Shown: positions 8,301-15,794, numbered from the stretch's first letter. The stretch: 29,580 bases of DNA from Bacteroidota bacterium (GCA_023424015.1 JAFAEM010000029.1:1-29580); one strand, 5' to 3'. Numbers and translations: made by a program. Notes: a model not told the origin generated them from the sequence alone.

Positions 8301-10197
8301 ATTTGACGGTGCGCTTATCTTTCTTTTTGAAAGAGAAAAAAGAAATATCCGCCTCTGGGTTGCTACCACCCAGCTTTCTGCGCCGGTAAACATTGAACTT
8401 CCATATGACAGGGAAATTGAAAACAACGAAATTATCAGAGACCTGTGGCACGCCATCGAAAGTGATGAGAATATTCTCGACAGATCATATAGCGGCGAGA
8501 CAAAAAATGAGTACTTCCGCTATGTAGCGAAGCATAATGAATCGAAAGTGCCGAAGGCGATACAACAACTCCAGATAGAAACGGAATCCTGGAAGTTCCA
8601 CGGCGTGGCAGAGAAAAATTCCATGCTGGGTTTTGACAGTTGGTCCGATCATCATACCACACCCGAAGATCTAAAAATACTGAAGCGTTTTTCGAAAGTG
8701 TTCGAACAGGCCTATATCCGTTTCCTCGACCTGCAAAAAGCCGAAGCCCAGGCAAGGGAAGCCCAGATAGAGGCAGCCCTGGAAAGAGTGAGGAGTAAAG
8801 CCATGGCCATGCATAATACGCAGGACCTGTCCGACACCATCCATGCTTTTTATAAGGAGCTGCAAAGCTTTAGCATCACACCCCGGCGATGCGGCGTCGG
8901 CCTGCTGGACAAAGAAAGCCGTACAGGGGAATTATTTACCTGGAATACCACCGAGCAGGGTGAAAGCCTGGAACTGGTAGGACGTCTTCTGATGGAAGGT
9001 CACCCGGTGCTTGAAAAAGTTTATGAAGGCTGGATCACACAAACGGATTACTTTCCTGTGCTGAGAGGTAACGAAATAAATGAATACTATAAAGTAATCC
9101 GTCCGCAAATGGGATTCCCGGATTATGCCCATGATGATGTACAATATGGTTATTTCTTTTTCTTCAGTGAAGGCGGTGTGTATGCATGGACTCAAAATGA
9201 AATGAAAGAGGACGAGCTACAGATCTATCGCCGGTTCACTTCCGTTCTGAGCCTGACCTATAAACGTTACAAAGACCTCCAACAGGCCGAAACCCTGGCT
9301 GAAAAAGCTGAACAGGATTTAATCCTTTTGAAAGAAGAAAAAAAGCGGACGGAAGATGCCCTGGCCGAATTGCGGGTGACGCAGAAACAATTGGTACAGT
9401 CCGAAAAAATGGCTTCTCTGGGAGAACTGACTGCCGGCATTGCGCATGAAATACAAAATCCCTTAAACTTCGTAAACAACTTCAGCGAAGTCAGCAATGA
9501 ATTACTCGATGAAATGATCACCGAACTTTCCAAAGGCTCGATCGAAGAAGCGATGGCGCTTGCAGAGGATGTCAGGCAAAACCTGGAAAAAATAACCCAC
9601 CATGGTAAACGTGCTGACGCCATTGTAAAAGGTATGTTGCAACACAGTCGCAGCAGCAGCGGGATCAAAGAACCTGCCGACATCAATGCCCTCTGCGATG
9701 AATACCTGCGCCTCTCCTACCATGGGCTGAGGGCAAGGGATAAATCCTTCAATGCATCGATAAAAACTGATTTCGATACCAGCATCGGTAAGGTAGAAGT
9801 GATGCCACAAGACCTGGGCCGGGCGATCCTGAACCTGTTGACGAATGCCTTCTACACGGTGAACGAGAAAAAGAAATCAGCCGATATAGCAGGTTTAGCC
9901 AATGGTTATGAACCTACCGTTTCGGTGCGCACAAAAAAGGAAAAGGATGCGGTCAGGATTGAAGTTAGTGACAATGGAAATGGCATTCCTCAAAAAATTC
10001 TCGACAAAATATTCCAGCCCTTCTTTACCACCAAACCCACCGGGCAGGGCACCGGTCTGGGTCTATCATTGAGCTATGACATCATTACCAAGGGACATGG
10101 CGGCGAACTGAAAGTGGAAACAACTGAAAATAAAGGGACCAGCTTTATCATTAAAATACCTTTTAAACTACCATTACATGAAAATATTAGTAGTTGA
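5377..10197 (+). CDS. Giant histidine kinase: NTF2-like head, six GAF-like modules
   Basis: This protein has about 1606 residues and no signal peptide or membrane helix. Residues ~10-135 look like an NTF2/SnoaL_3-type fold, ending in the diagnostic W-x-M-V-x-F-H-G-S segment. A coiled coil (ERTAELQTKARDLE) leads into six tandem modules of ~190 residues. Each opens with a helix like EAQIEAALERVRARSMAMH, continues as a GAF-like domain, and closes with a helix like LKRFGKVFEQAYTRFLDLQ. After the sixth module come another coiled coil, HisKA with His1357, and HATPase_c with DNGNGIP and GTGLGLSLS. It overlaps the preceding kinase gene and the following response regulator gene (20 bases), so translational coupling is likely. 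The start could equally be the ATG at 5389; a GTG at 5341 lies too deep inside the upstream gene. The ligands of the GAF-like modules are unknown. Confidence 0.85.
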   Translation: MFENMKLSKQVRTDLAKAYQCAMEVSILDMKAPLRYINQYISENVSGYGTAADEKVRSREDYRKMLIKSRQQSKGMLFKAKIITRYRPKFTDESTAQFHDEIKVQIGDKINMHSIHLFMSCVFKYRNNKWQMVLFHGSIPDPSSTIEDTFHIGEAEKKLKALEQVVAERTAELQTKARDLEIEAALERVRTRSLAMHNTFELREVIHTVHKELLNLNMAIHGGLFIVINSDIDDTLRCWVSGGTANTFTEVHIPSCKYPFCTNIIKRIKKGPGFFTEEYSQQEKKKFFSFLFRHEPWSKLDAKQKKQTLSSPGGYTRSCCVSKNTSIFIVNQFGKIFSAEENEILKRFGKVFEQAYTRFLDLQKAEAQAKETKIELGLERVRSRAMRMRSSTELGELVVMFFEELVKLDLVLSRCIIWIIDGDTFSARIWMANSEDRNVADSYFIKRLDHPYYDAIINGWRERLPNWIYDLKGDEKKSIDALLLNETELIYLPEAVKAGIHDATETFISGAFNNFGFIEASGPVRHSQEQIDILNRFGKVFDLCYTRFNDLKQAEEQTREAQIELSLERIRSRVTSMKMSTDLLDIVVTMRTEFVSLGYEAHYFWHMRWLPEKYEKAMTSGDGTRIGMVMELPRSIHGDIPLVASWEKTDEPLLVYVMDTETAVDYVDKMVKLGDFKQVDPQAPSLDDIRHIGGLTFIMARTTHGEIGFSLPGPVPHPSADSLATLVRFAAVFDLAYRRFEDLKSSEKQIRETQIELALERVRARTMAMQHSDELAEASFVLDTQVRSLGIPTWGCAFNIYGDNESSEWFSSEGGALPTYKTPREDCFLRYYNAGQRGEQLYIEEFEGADCTAHYEYLCTIPIVGDALRGMKAAGGTFPTRQVDHVAFFKYGYLLFITLDPAPDAHDVFIRFAKVFEQTYTRFLDLQKSEAQAREAQIEAALEKVRARSLAMHQSDELEMVAASLFDRLAELGLSFDGALIFLFEREKRNIRLWVATTQLSAPVNIELPYDREIENNEIIRDLWHAIESDENILDRSYSGETKNEYFRYVAKHNESKVPKAIQQLQIETESWKFHGVAEKNSMLGFDSWSDHHTTPEDLKILKRFSKVFEQAYIRFLDLQKAEAQAREAQIEAALERVRSKAMAMHNTQDLSDTIHAFYKELQSFSITPRRCGVGLLDKESRTGELFTWNTTEQGESLELVGRLLMEGHPVLEKVYEGWITQTDYFPVLRGNEINEYYKVIRPQMGFPDYAHDDVQYGYFFFFSEGGVYAWTQNEMKEDELQIYRRFTSVLSLTYKRYKDLQQAETLAEKAEQDLILLKEEKKRTEDALAELRVTQKQLVQSEKMASLGELTAGIAHEIQNPLNFVNNFSEVSNELLDEMITELSKGSIEEAMALAEDVRQNLEKITHHGKRADAIVKGMLQHSRSSSGIKEPADINALCDEYLRLSYHGLRARDKSFNASIKTDFDTSIGKVEVMPQDLGRAILNLLTNAFYTVNEKKKSADIAGLANGYEPTVSVRTKKEKDAVRIEVSDNGNGIPQKILDKIFQPFFTTKPTGQGTGLGLSLSYDIITKGHGGELKVETTENKGTSFIIKIPFKLPLHENISS
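5905..9290 (+). repeat. Six protein-level repeats in the giant kinase
   Basis: The signature helix ALERVRxRxMAM recurs six times, with its alanine/leucine start near bases 5926, 6505, 7068, 7645, 8194 and 8773. This gives spacings of about 193, 188, 192, 183 and 193 codons. Each unit also ends with a common K-V-F-E-Q-A-Y-T-R-F-L-D-L motif. The linkers are well conserved, while the domains between them are divergent in sequence. This suggests old duplication followed by specialisation of each module. Confidence 0.85.
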
Positions 10198-10555
10198 TGA
10201 CGAAACAGATGTGCAGGTACTTTTTGAACAGCGGTTCAGAAAGGAGATCAGGACCGGCGAGATGCAGTTCTTTTTTGCCTTTTCAGGTGAGCAGGCCCTG
10301 GATTATATGAAAGCCAACGAGCATGAGGCGATATTGATCCTTTCGGATATCAATATGCCGGGCATGAGCGGCCTTGAGCTTTTAAGGGTAATAAAAGAAA
10401 AGTATGAGAAACCTCCACCTGTAGTAATGATGATCACCGCCTACGGTGACATAGAAAATTATAACCAGGCCATGAAACTGGGTGCTGATGATTTTCTTAC
10501 CAAGCCTGTCGACTTTATCGCATTAAGAGAAAAACTTAAAACCAAACTCGTATGA
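10178..10555 (+). CDS. Single-domain response regulator (REC)
   Basis: This 125-residue stand-alone receiver domain has the acidic pair D7/D8, the phosphoacceptor Asp57 (ILSDINMPG), the switch Thr87 (ITAYG) and the invariant Lys109 (TKP). It has no output domain, so it acts by protein-protein contact or as a phosphorelay shuttle or phosphate sink. Its start lies 20 bases inside the giant kinase gene, and its stop overlaps the ATG of the REC-cyclase gene (ATGA), which points to translational coupling. It is clearly paralogous to the receiver of the next gene (MKILVVDDETD against MTKILVADDETD). Partner specificity with the upstream kinases is inferred from context. Confidence 0.93.
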   Translation: MKILVVDDETDVQVLFEQRFRKEIRTGEMQFFFAFSGEQALDYMKANEHEAILILSDINMPGMSGLELLRVIKEKYEKPPPVVMMITAYGDIENYNQAMKLGADDFLTKPVDFIALREKLKTKLV

Positions 10556-11592
10556 CAAAAATACTGGTAGCCGACGACGAAACGGACCTGGAAGTGCTGA
10601 TCCGGCAAAAATTCCGGCAGAAGATCCGGGAACAGAAATATGAGTTCGTATTTGCAATCAATGGAAATGATGCCCTGGAGAAGATGCGGCAGCATCCCGA
10701 TGTGGCCATCGTATTATCCGATATCAATATGCCGGAAATGGATGGTTTAACCCTGCTTAGTAAGCTGAGCGAATCCAACCCGCTTACAAAATCGGTCATC
10801 GTATCTGCCTACGGCGATATGGAAAATATCCGCACAGCCATGAACCGCGGCGCATTTGACTTTATCACCAAGCCGGTGAACTTTGAAGACCTGGAACTAA
10901 CGATGGAGAAAACCATCCGCCACGTTATTCAAATGAAAGACACATTGAAGGCGATCAAGGAAAACAATATCCTGCGGATGTACGTGGATGAGTCGGTACT
11001 CAATTTCATGAACAGCCGGGAATACGAGTCCTCGCTTTTGGCCAATGAAACAGTAGAGGCAACGGTAGCATTTATCGACATCTGCAGTTTTACCTCGATC
11101 AGCGAGAATGAGGACCCCGACACTGTAGTCAACCTGTTAAACAATTATTTCGACGTGATGGTTAAAGAGATCATCGAGCAGGATGGTCATATTGATAAAT
11201 TTATCGGCGATGCGATCATGGCCGTATTTCGTGGTGATTATCACCTCGACCGTGCTATAGATGCCTGCCTTGCTGTAAGGAAACAGGTGGAGAAACTACC
11301 GAGGCAAACCAATAAAATAAATTTTTCACCCCATGTATCGATCGGCATCAACTCGGGGGAAATGATATCGGGAAATATCGGCTCTGCCAATTTGCGCAGG
11401 CTCGATTATACCGTGGTAGGTGATAACGTAAATATTGCACAGCGTATACAGTCGGTTGCCGGCCAGGGACAGATCGTGATCACAGAATCATCCTATCAAC
11501 TGATAAAAGATTCGTTTAATTGTCAGCCTATTGGTGAAACCATGCTAAAGAATAAAGCGATGCCTGTCATGCTGTATGAAGTGCTGGATTAA
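10552..11592 (+). CDS. Response regulator fused to class III nucleotide cyclase
   Basis: This 346-residue protein has an N-terminal receiver (Asp57 phosphoacceptor, Lys107), a helical linker at ~115-165 and a class III cyclase catalytic domain at ~168-346. The metal-binding aspartates are Asp176 (AFIDICSF) and Asp220 (FIGDAIMAVF). Lys216 and Thr287 (LDYTVVGD) are at the purine-specificity positions and fit the class IIIb adenylate cyclase pattern. Asn294 and Arg298 (VNIAQR) are the transition-state residues. Catalysis therefore looks intact, and cAMP is the predicted product. Phosphorylation of the receiver by one of the upstream kinases would control activity. This is the last gene of the signalling cluster; it is followed after 29 bases by a convergent gene. 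No cAMP receptor is encoded in the window. Confidence 0.9.
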   Translation: MTKILVADDETDLEVLIRQKFRQKIREQKYEFVFAINGNDALEKMRQHPDVAIVLSDINMPEMDGLTLLSKLSESNPLTKSVIVSAYGDMENIRTAMNRGAFDFITKPVNFEDLELTMEKTIRHVIQMKDTLKAIKENNILRMYVDESVLNFMNSREYESSLLANETVEATVAFIDICSFTSISENEDPDTVVNLLNNYFDVMVKEIIEQDGHIDKFIGDAIMAVFRGDYHLDRAIDACLAVRKQVEKLPRQTNKINFSPHVSIGINSGEMISGNIGSANLRRLDYTVVGDNVNIAQRIQSVAGQGQIVITESSYQLIKDSFNCQPIGETMLKNKAMPVMLYEVLD

Positions 11593-11621
11593 CCACTAAA
11601 GGGTACTTAGGCCGGGCACCG

Positions 11622-12390
11622 TTATCTGATCAACGTTACCGATCCCTTCTTTATCAATGCTTCACCTGTATTGCATTCCAGGTCGGCAACATAAACATAG
11701 GTTTCCGCAGGTGCATCTACGCCACGATATTTCCCGTTCCATGCTGCATTATAATCGTTGGGATAAAAATTTCTTTTTTCAAATACTATTTCCCCCCAGC
11801 GGTTGAATATCCGTAGCGATTTAATAATGCTGACGCCCATGCCATTTACAGTAAACCGGTCATTCAGTCCATCACTATTGGGAGTGAAAGCGGTCGGAAT
11901 AAAAATACCTTTCTCGTTGCAACCTGCTTTGAGTAAGACGCTGTCCTTTGCCGAACATACATAATTGTTTGAAACCTCTACCACATACTGCATTGATGCC
12001 ATCTCCCGGTTGCGAGGAGCTTGTAAAATTAACCGCGAGCGGGAGGCACCCGCTGTTGGGAGTAAATGTAAAAGCCACCGATGGCTTTTTATATACAGTG
12101 ATTGTCTTCGACTGTGTAGAAGTTTGTGAACCATCCCTGACGGTTAGCGTAACCGTATAAGTTTTTTCTTCATGATAAACAGCGCCAACGTTTTTTAAAA
12201 CAGATGTGTTGCCATTACCAAGGTTCCATTCATAGGTGGCAGTAGCCGACGCACCGGTGGTAGTATTAATAAAGGAAACTGAAAATGGCGAACATCCCCC
12301 TATTTTATTTGGTGTAAAATCGGCCTTGAGTTGCGCCTGCGACGTAAAATAACACAACACTAACGACAGGGTCGGTAAAAAAAATCTCAT
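11622..12390 (-). pseudogene. Broken PKD/CHU_C surface protein (T9SS cargo)
   Basis: The minus-strand ATG at 12390 starts a protein with a signal peptide (MRFFLPTLSLVLCYFTSQAQ), one complete PKD domain (residues ~25-100) and the beginning of a second (FTPNSGCLPLAVNFTSS). Around 11990-12005 the homology jumps to another frame, where the end of an Ig/PKD-like domain (YVVEVSNNYVCSAKDSVLL) runs into a CHU_C gliding-motility-associated C-terminal domain. Its hallmarks are IPTAFTPNSDGLNDRF, IFNRWGE and YVYVADLEC, and it ends at 11622. CHU_C domains direct secretion through the type IX system. Such proteins usually carry many PKD domains, so the most likely history is an out-of-frame internal deletion removing the repeat region. 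A sequencing or assembly collapse at repeats is an alternative. Confidence 0.75.
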
Positions 12391-12593
12391 CGGTCAGTTG
12401 TCTTGGTGGTACATTACAATCAGGTAATGCAGTGCGAAAGATAGTAGTTAATAGGATGGATTACAATACCTACATAAATCGAGTATTCTCAGCGCCCTGT
12501 TAAGGATGTTAGCGATCTGCACAATTCTACTATAAACTCCAGGTAATCAAAGGCAACCGCCACACGGGGTTGTCGGGGTTTTATTACTATCTC
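12391..12593. other. Intergenic gap between broken PKD gene and anmK
   Basis: About 200 bases without a supported gene. It should contain the promoter for the minus-strand PKD/CHU_C gene and the 3' end signals of anmK. I saw no strong hairpin, tRNA or repeat in it. Confidence 0.5.
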
Positions 12594-13694
12594 TTACTCT
12601 TCATTGCCCATCCACAAAGCTCCGCCCACACTGTCGCGCGATGCCCCGGTAACGGAAGCCAGCACATTTGTTTTTTCCCGCCACCGCAACACGCCGATCA
12701 GCGCCATGATCATGGCTTCCTTATATTGTACCAGGCTCTCACCGGGGATCACCACTTCGATCTGCCATTCCTGTAAAAGGTCTGCGAGGCGGCCGGTGAG
12801 GAAATTATTAAACGCGCCGCCTCCCGTGACCAGAAGTTTTTGACCGGCAGCTGCTGCTCCCAACCCGCGCAATTTACCAATGGCATTTTTTATTTGTACT
12901 GCAATATGCTCTGTGTATGTTCTCAACCCGTCAGACGTTTCAATTTTGGCTTCGCTGATGATTGGATAAACGATATCCGTTCCAAAGTCATTCGCCAGGG
13001 ATTTTGGCCAGGCTTGTTTATAATAATCCAGGGTATTTAATTTCTCCAGCAATTCCTGGTTGAGACTTCCCGAAGCTGCGATCTGACCTCCCTCATCATA
13101 AGGCCTGCCCATTTCCGCTGCCAGCATATTGAGCACCCGATTAGCAGCACAGATGTCAAAAGCAATATAGTCTGAGCCGGTGTTGAAAGAAATATTCGCG
13201 ATGCCTCCCAGGTTTAAAAAATAGTTGTAGTCGCCCAGCAAAAGCTTTTCACCAATGGGCACGATTGGCGCACCTTGTCCGCCCAGGGCAATATCAATAG
13301 CACGGAGATCCGACACTACAGGTAGTTTTGTCGTAGCGGCGATCGCGGCCCCATCTCCCAATTGTGCCGTCATTTTCCGGCCGGGTACATGAAATGTAGT
13401 ATGGCCATGGGAAGCCACCAGTGCTACCTTATAATGCAGTTGGTGTGCATCTATAAACCGGTTGACCTGTTCGCCCAGGTAATGACCATAATCTGTATGC
13501 AAAAGCTGGTAACTAAGCGCATCGAGGGAAATAGCATTTTTCAGTTTATTTACCCATTCTGCCGAATAAGGATAACAGTCGGCATTAAGAATTTCATAAC
13601 TCCATTTTCCACCATTTTCATGGATCTCTGTGTACACGATATCAAGTCCATCCAGCGAACTTCCACTCATCAACCCGATAGCCCTGTAAATCAT
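12594..13694 (-). CDS. anmK: Anhydro-N-acetylmuramic acid kinase
   Basis: This 366-residue protein has the family's usual length. AnmK hydrolyses the 1,6-anhydro ring of anhydro-MurNAc and phosphorylates it to MurNAc-6-phosphate in cytosolic peptidoglycan recycling. Family marks are the N-terminal phosphate loop GLMSGSSLDGLD (residues 7-18), the block GDGAAIAA...SDLRAIDIALGGQGAPIVP, NLGGIANIS, and VTGGGAFNN near the C-terminus. The motif usually written FDTGPGN reads FDICAAN here, a change I believe is common in Bacteroidetes members. It is divergent from upp, with about 105 bases between the starts. A NamZ-like gene later in the window could act in the same recycling route. Confidence 0.93.
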   Translation of the reverse strand: MIYRAIGLMSGSSLDGLDIVYTEIHENGGKWSYEILNADCYPYSAEWVNKLKNAISLDALSYQLLHTDYGHYLGEQVNRFIDAHQLHYKVALVASHGHTTFHVPGRKMTAQLGDGAAIAATTKLPVVSDLRAIDIALGGQGAPIVPIGEKLLLGDYNYFLNLGGIANISFNTGSDYIAFDICAANRVLNMLAAEMGRPYDEGGQIAASGSLNQELLEKLNTLDYYKQAWPKSLANDFGTDIVYPIISEAKIETSDGLRTYTEHIAVQIKNAIGKLRGLGAAAAGQKLLVTGGGAFNNFLTGRLADLLQEWQIEVVIPGESLVQYKEAMIMALIGVLRWREKTNVLASVTGASRDSVGGALWMGNEE

Positions 13695-13705
13695 TATATT
13701 TAATT

Positions 13706-13713
13706 TAGATTTG
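13706..13713 (+). promoter_or_regulatory. Candidate -7 element upstream of upp
   Basis: TAGATTTG matches the Bacteroidetes sigma-A -7 consensus TAnnTTTG exactly and lies ~87 bases before the upp ATG. No good -33 TTTG is seen at the expected distance, so this is only a candidate. If it is used, the decamer array at 13742-13791 would be in the transcribed leader. Confidence 0.3.
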
Positions 13714-13741
13714 CCAAAAGTAAGTGTGTTTAAAATTTAAT

Positions 13742-13791
13742 CCACCTTAAACCACATTAAACTACCTTAAACCATATTAAACCACGTTAAA
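13742..13791. repeat. Decamer tandem array (5 units) upstream of upp
   Basis: Five uninterrupted 10-base units are present: CCACCTTAAA, CCACATTAAA, CTACCTTAAA, CCATATTAAA, CCACGTTAAA. A partial sixth (CCTTACAC) ends just before the upp ATG at 13800. Positions 7-10 (TTAA plus the final A) are invariant and positions 4-6 vary. The period is close to one turn of B-DNA. It sits in the divergent anmK/upp control region; function unknown. Confidence 0.9.
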
Positions 13792-13799
13792 CCTTACAC

Positions 13800-14450
13800 A
13801 TGGTCATCAACTTAAGTGAGCAGCACAGCCTGATCAGCAACTGGGTTAGCGAATTGAGAGATGTGGATATCCAGACCGACAGGATGCGTTTTCGCCGTAA
13901 TCTCGAACGTATTGGCGAAGTAGCCGCTTACGAGATCAGCAAAGTGATGCCATTTGTTGAAAAAGATGTGCAAACCCCGCTGGGAACCGCAACCTGTAAG
14001 GTTTTGCAGGTTAATCCCGTGCTGGCTACCATCCTGCGGGCAGGTTTGCCATTGCACCAGGGTCTGCTCAATTATTTTGACCTCGCAGACAACGCTTTTA
14101 TTTCGGCTTATCGTAAACATAACCAGGATGGCAGCTTTGAGATCAGTCTCGACTATATATCCTGCCCCGAACTGGAGGACCGGGTGGTGATCGTGTCCGA
14201 TCCCATGCTGGCCACGGGATCTTCCTTAGTAAAAACCATCCATTATTTGAAAGAAGAGGGCCGTCCCAGGGAGATCCATATCGTAGCCGCCATTGCCTGC
14301 ACAGTTGGCATTGAATACGTGAAAAGAGAGGAGCCTTCGGTTACCATCTGGTGTGGCGATATCGACGATGAACTTACTGCCAAAGGCTATATTGTGCCGG
14401 GGCTGGGCGATGCCGGTGACCTGGCATTTGGGGCTAAAGTGCAGATGTAA
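13800..14450 (+). CDS. upp: Uracil phosphoribosyltransferase
   Basis: This 216-residue protein converts uracil and PRPP to UMP in pyrimidine salvage. The PRPP-binding loop VVIVSDPMLATGSSL is at residues 129-143 and the uracil-binding C-terminal block GYIVPGLGDAGDLAFG at ~196-211. ILRAGLPL at ~78-85 is the other conserved segment. The length and full set of motifs fit an active enzyme. The gene stands alone, divergent from anmK, with a decamer array directly before its start. The ATG at 13800 is preceded by AT-rich sequence and no Shine-Dalgarno motif, as is usual in this phylum. Confidence 0.95.
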   Translation: MVINLSEQHSLISNWVSELRDVDIQTDRMRFRRNLERIGEVAAYEISKVMPFVEKDVQTPLGTATCKVLQVNPVLATILRAGLPLHQGLLNYFDLADNAFISAYRKHNQDGSFEISLDYISCPELEDRVVIVSDPMLATGSSLVKTIHYLKEEGRPREIHIVAAIACTVGIEYVKREEPSVTIWCGDIDDELTAKGYIVPGLGDAGDLAFGAKVQM

Positions 14451-14780
14451 AAGGTATGAAGATTGGGATTTAGTATATAAGCAGATATTCTGTCTCTCAG
14501 GTTTTTATCAAATTATACAGTCTGTTGATCATTGCTCACAAGTAGCATATTCCAATATTTCTTAATGTAATTCCCCGCCAGCTCAGGGCCTGAAAAAATC
14601 CGATACCGGGGCAGCAATAATGGGGTTTTACAGGTCTCAAATTTATTGTATTTTGCTACCGCTATTCGACATTATATGTGATTGCTTATCCTTGAAGCAA
14701 TTTTCAAATTATGGCAACGTTTATAAGAAGTGCATTGTCATAGACATGGGGTGTCTGAGGTGAAAAAACTAAATGCTGAG
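14451..14780. other. Intergenic region between upp and PorP/SprF gene
   Basis: About 330 bases without a convincing gene. An in-frame extension of the following ORF begins at 14730 but has no signal-peptide character and is taken as leader. A TATTTTG near 14652 resembles a -7 box, but no matching -33 element is clear. I saw no tRNA or strong terminator hairpin. Confidence 0.5.
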
Positions 14781-15794
14781 ATGAAAAAATTTCTTTTAAC
14801 ATTGGCCGCCTGTGCCGCTTTGGGAATGGTGTCGATAGCCCAGGATCCGAATTTTTCCCAATTCTTTGCATCTCCGCTAACCATGAACCCGGCAATGACC
14901 GGTAAATTCGATGGCGTTTTCCGCTTTGCTGCCAACTATCGTAATCAATGGCCTACTATTAATAATGCCTATAACACCATGACAGCTTCGGTGGATATGG
15001 GTATCATGAAAGATCGTGTTCCCGATTTCGACCAGTTTGGTGTAGGCTTTATGGCTTATAGTGATAAAGCTGGCGACGGTGCGCTCAACAGTACTTACTA
15101 CGGTCTTTCCGTTGCTTACCATAAAGCCCTCGATGAAAATGGCTATCACCAGATAGGCGCCGGCTTCCAGGGTACGTTTATGAACAAACGGCTAAACACA
15201 ACCAAACTTTTATTTGAAGACCAGTTGACCACTTCTGGTTTTACCGGAGTGACAAGAGAAAGTTTTACGGCCCGCCAGGTCAATCTAAACTATTTTGATC
15301 TCAATGCCGGGTTTATCTATAATGGTTCTACCAACGGCTATAATAATTTCTATCTCGGTGCGTCGATGTATCATATCAACCGGCCAAAGGAAAGCTTTCA
15401 AAAAGGAGATTTTATTCTGAATGCCCGCACTACTATCCAGGGCGGTGCCCGTATACCCGTAGGTACTTATAACTCATTTCACCTCGCAGCCAATCACAGC
15501 ATGCAGGCAAAAGCACACAATACCATGCTGGGTGGCGCTTTTAGCCTCAACGTGAACAACGACGAAGACAATCCTACTAATTTTTACCTGGGAAGCTGGT
15601 ATCGCTTCAAAGACGCTATCATTCCTTATGTGGGACTCGAGTTTGGAGAATGGCATTTCGGCGCATCTTATGATGTCAATACATCATCGCTGAAAGCGGC
15701 TTCCAATTCAAGAGGCGGCGTAGAGATTTCACTCATTTATATCAAGAAACCAACCGATCCCAACGCCAAGAAAATGAACTGTCCCAAATTCTAA
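14781..15794 (+). CDS. PorP/SprF family outer-membrane protein
   Basis: This 337-residue protein begins with a signal peptide (MKKFLLTLAACAALGMVSIAQ) followed at once by the family signature DPNFSQFFASPLTMNPAMTG. The rest is rich in aromatic and Gly/Asn residues in alternating patterns, as expected of an outer-membrane beta-barrel. PorP/SprF proteins are associated with the type IX secretion machinery and often with CHU_C/PKD cargo proteins; the broken CHU_C protein at 11622-12390 could once have been a partner. The ATG at 14781 is preferred over 14730 because it puts the signal peptide at the N-terminus. A small secreted hypothetical follows after 49 bases. Confidence 0.88.
   Translation: MKKFLLTLAACAALGMVSIAQDPNFSQFFASPLTMNPAMTGKFDGVFRFAANYRNQWPTINNAYNTMTASVDMGIMKDRVPDFDQFGVGFMAYSDKAGDGALNSTYYGLSVAYHKALDENGYHQIGAGFQGTFMNKRLNTTKLLFEDQLTTSGFTGVTRESFTARQVNLNYFDLNAGFIYNGSTNGYNNFYLGASMYHINRPKESFQKGDFILNARTTIQGGARIPVGTYNSFHLAANHSMQAKAHNTMLGGAFSLNVNNDEDNPTNFYLGSWYRFKDAIIPYVGLEFGEWHFGASYDVNTSSLKAASNSRGGVEISLIYIKKPTDPNAKKMNCPKF

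Noticed and set aside
9267..9686. 139-codon - strand ORF
   Set aside because: Antisense to the HisKA/HATPase core of the giant kinase; similar antisense frames appear opposite the other two kinase cores for the same reason.
13362..13703. 113-codon + strand ORF
   Set aside because: Antisense to anmK, which is well supported by its motifs and length.
14451..14780. tRNA or small RNA gene in the gap after upp
   Set aside because: I looked for a T-arm consensus and a cloverleaf and found none; no long stem was evident.
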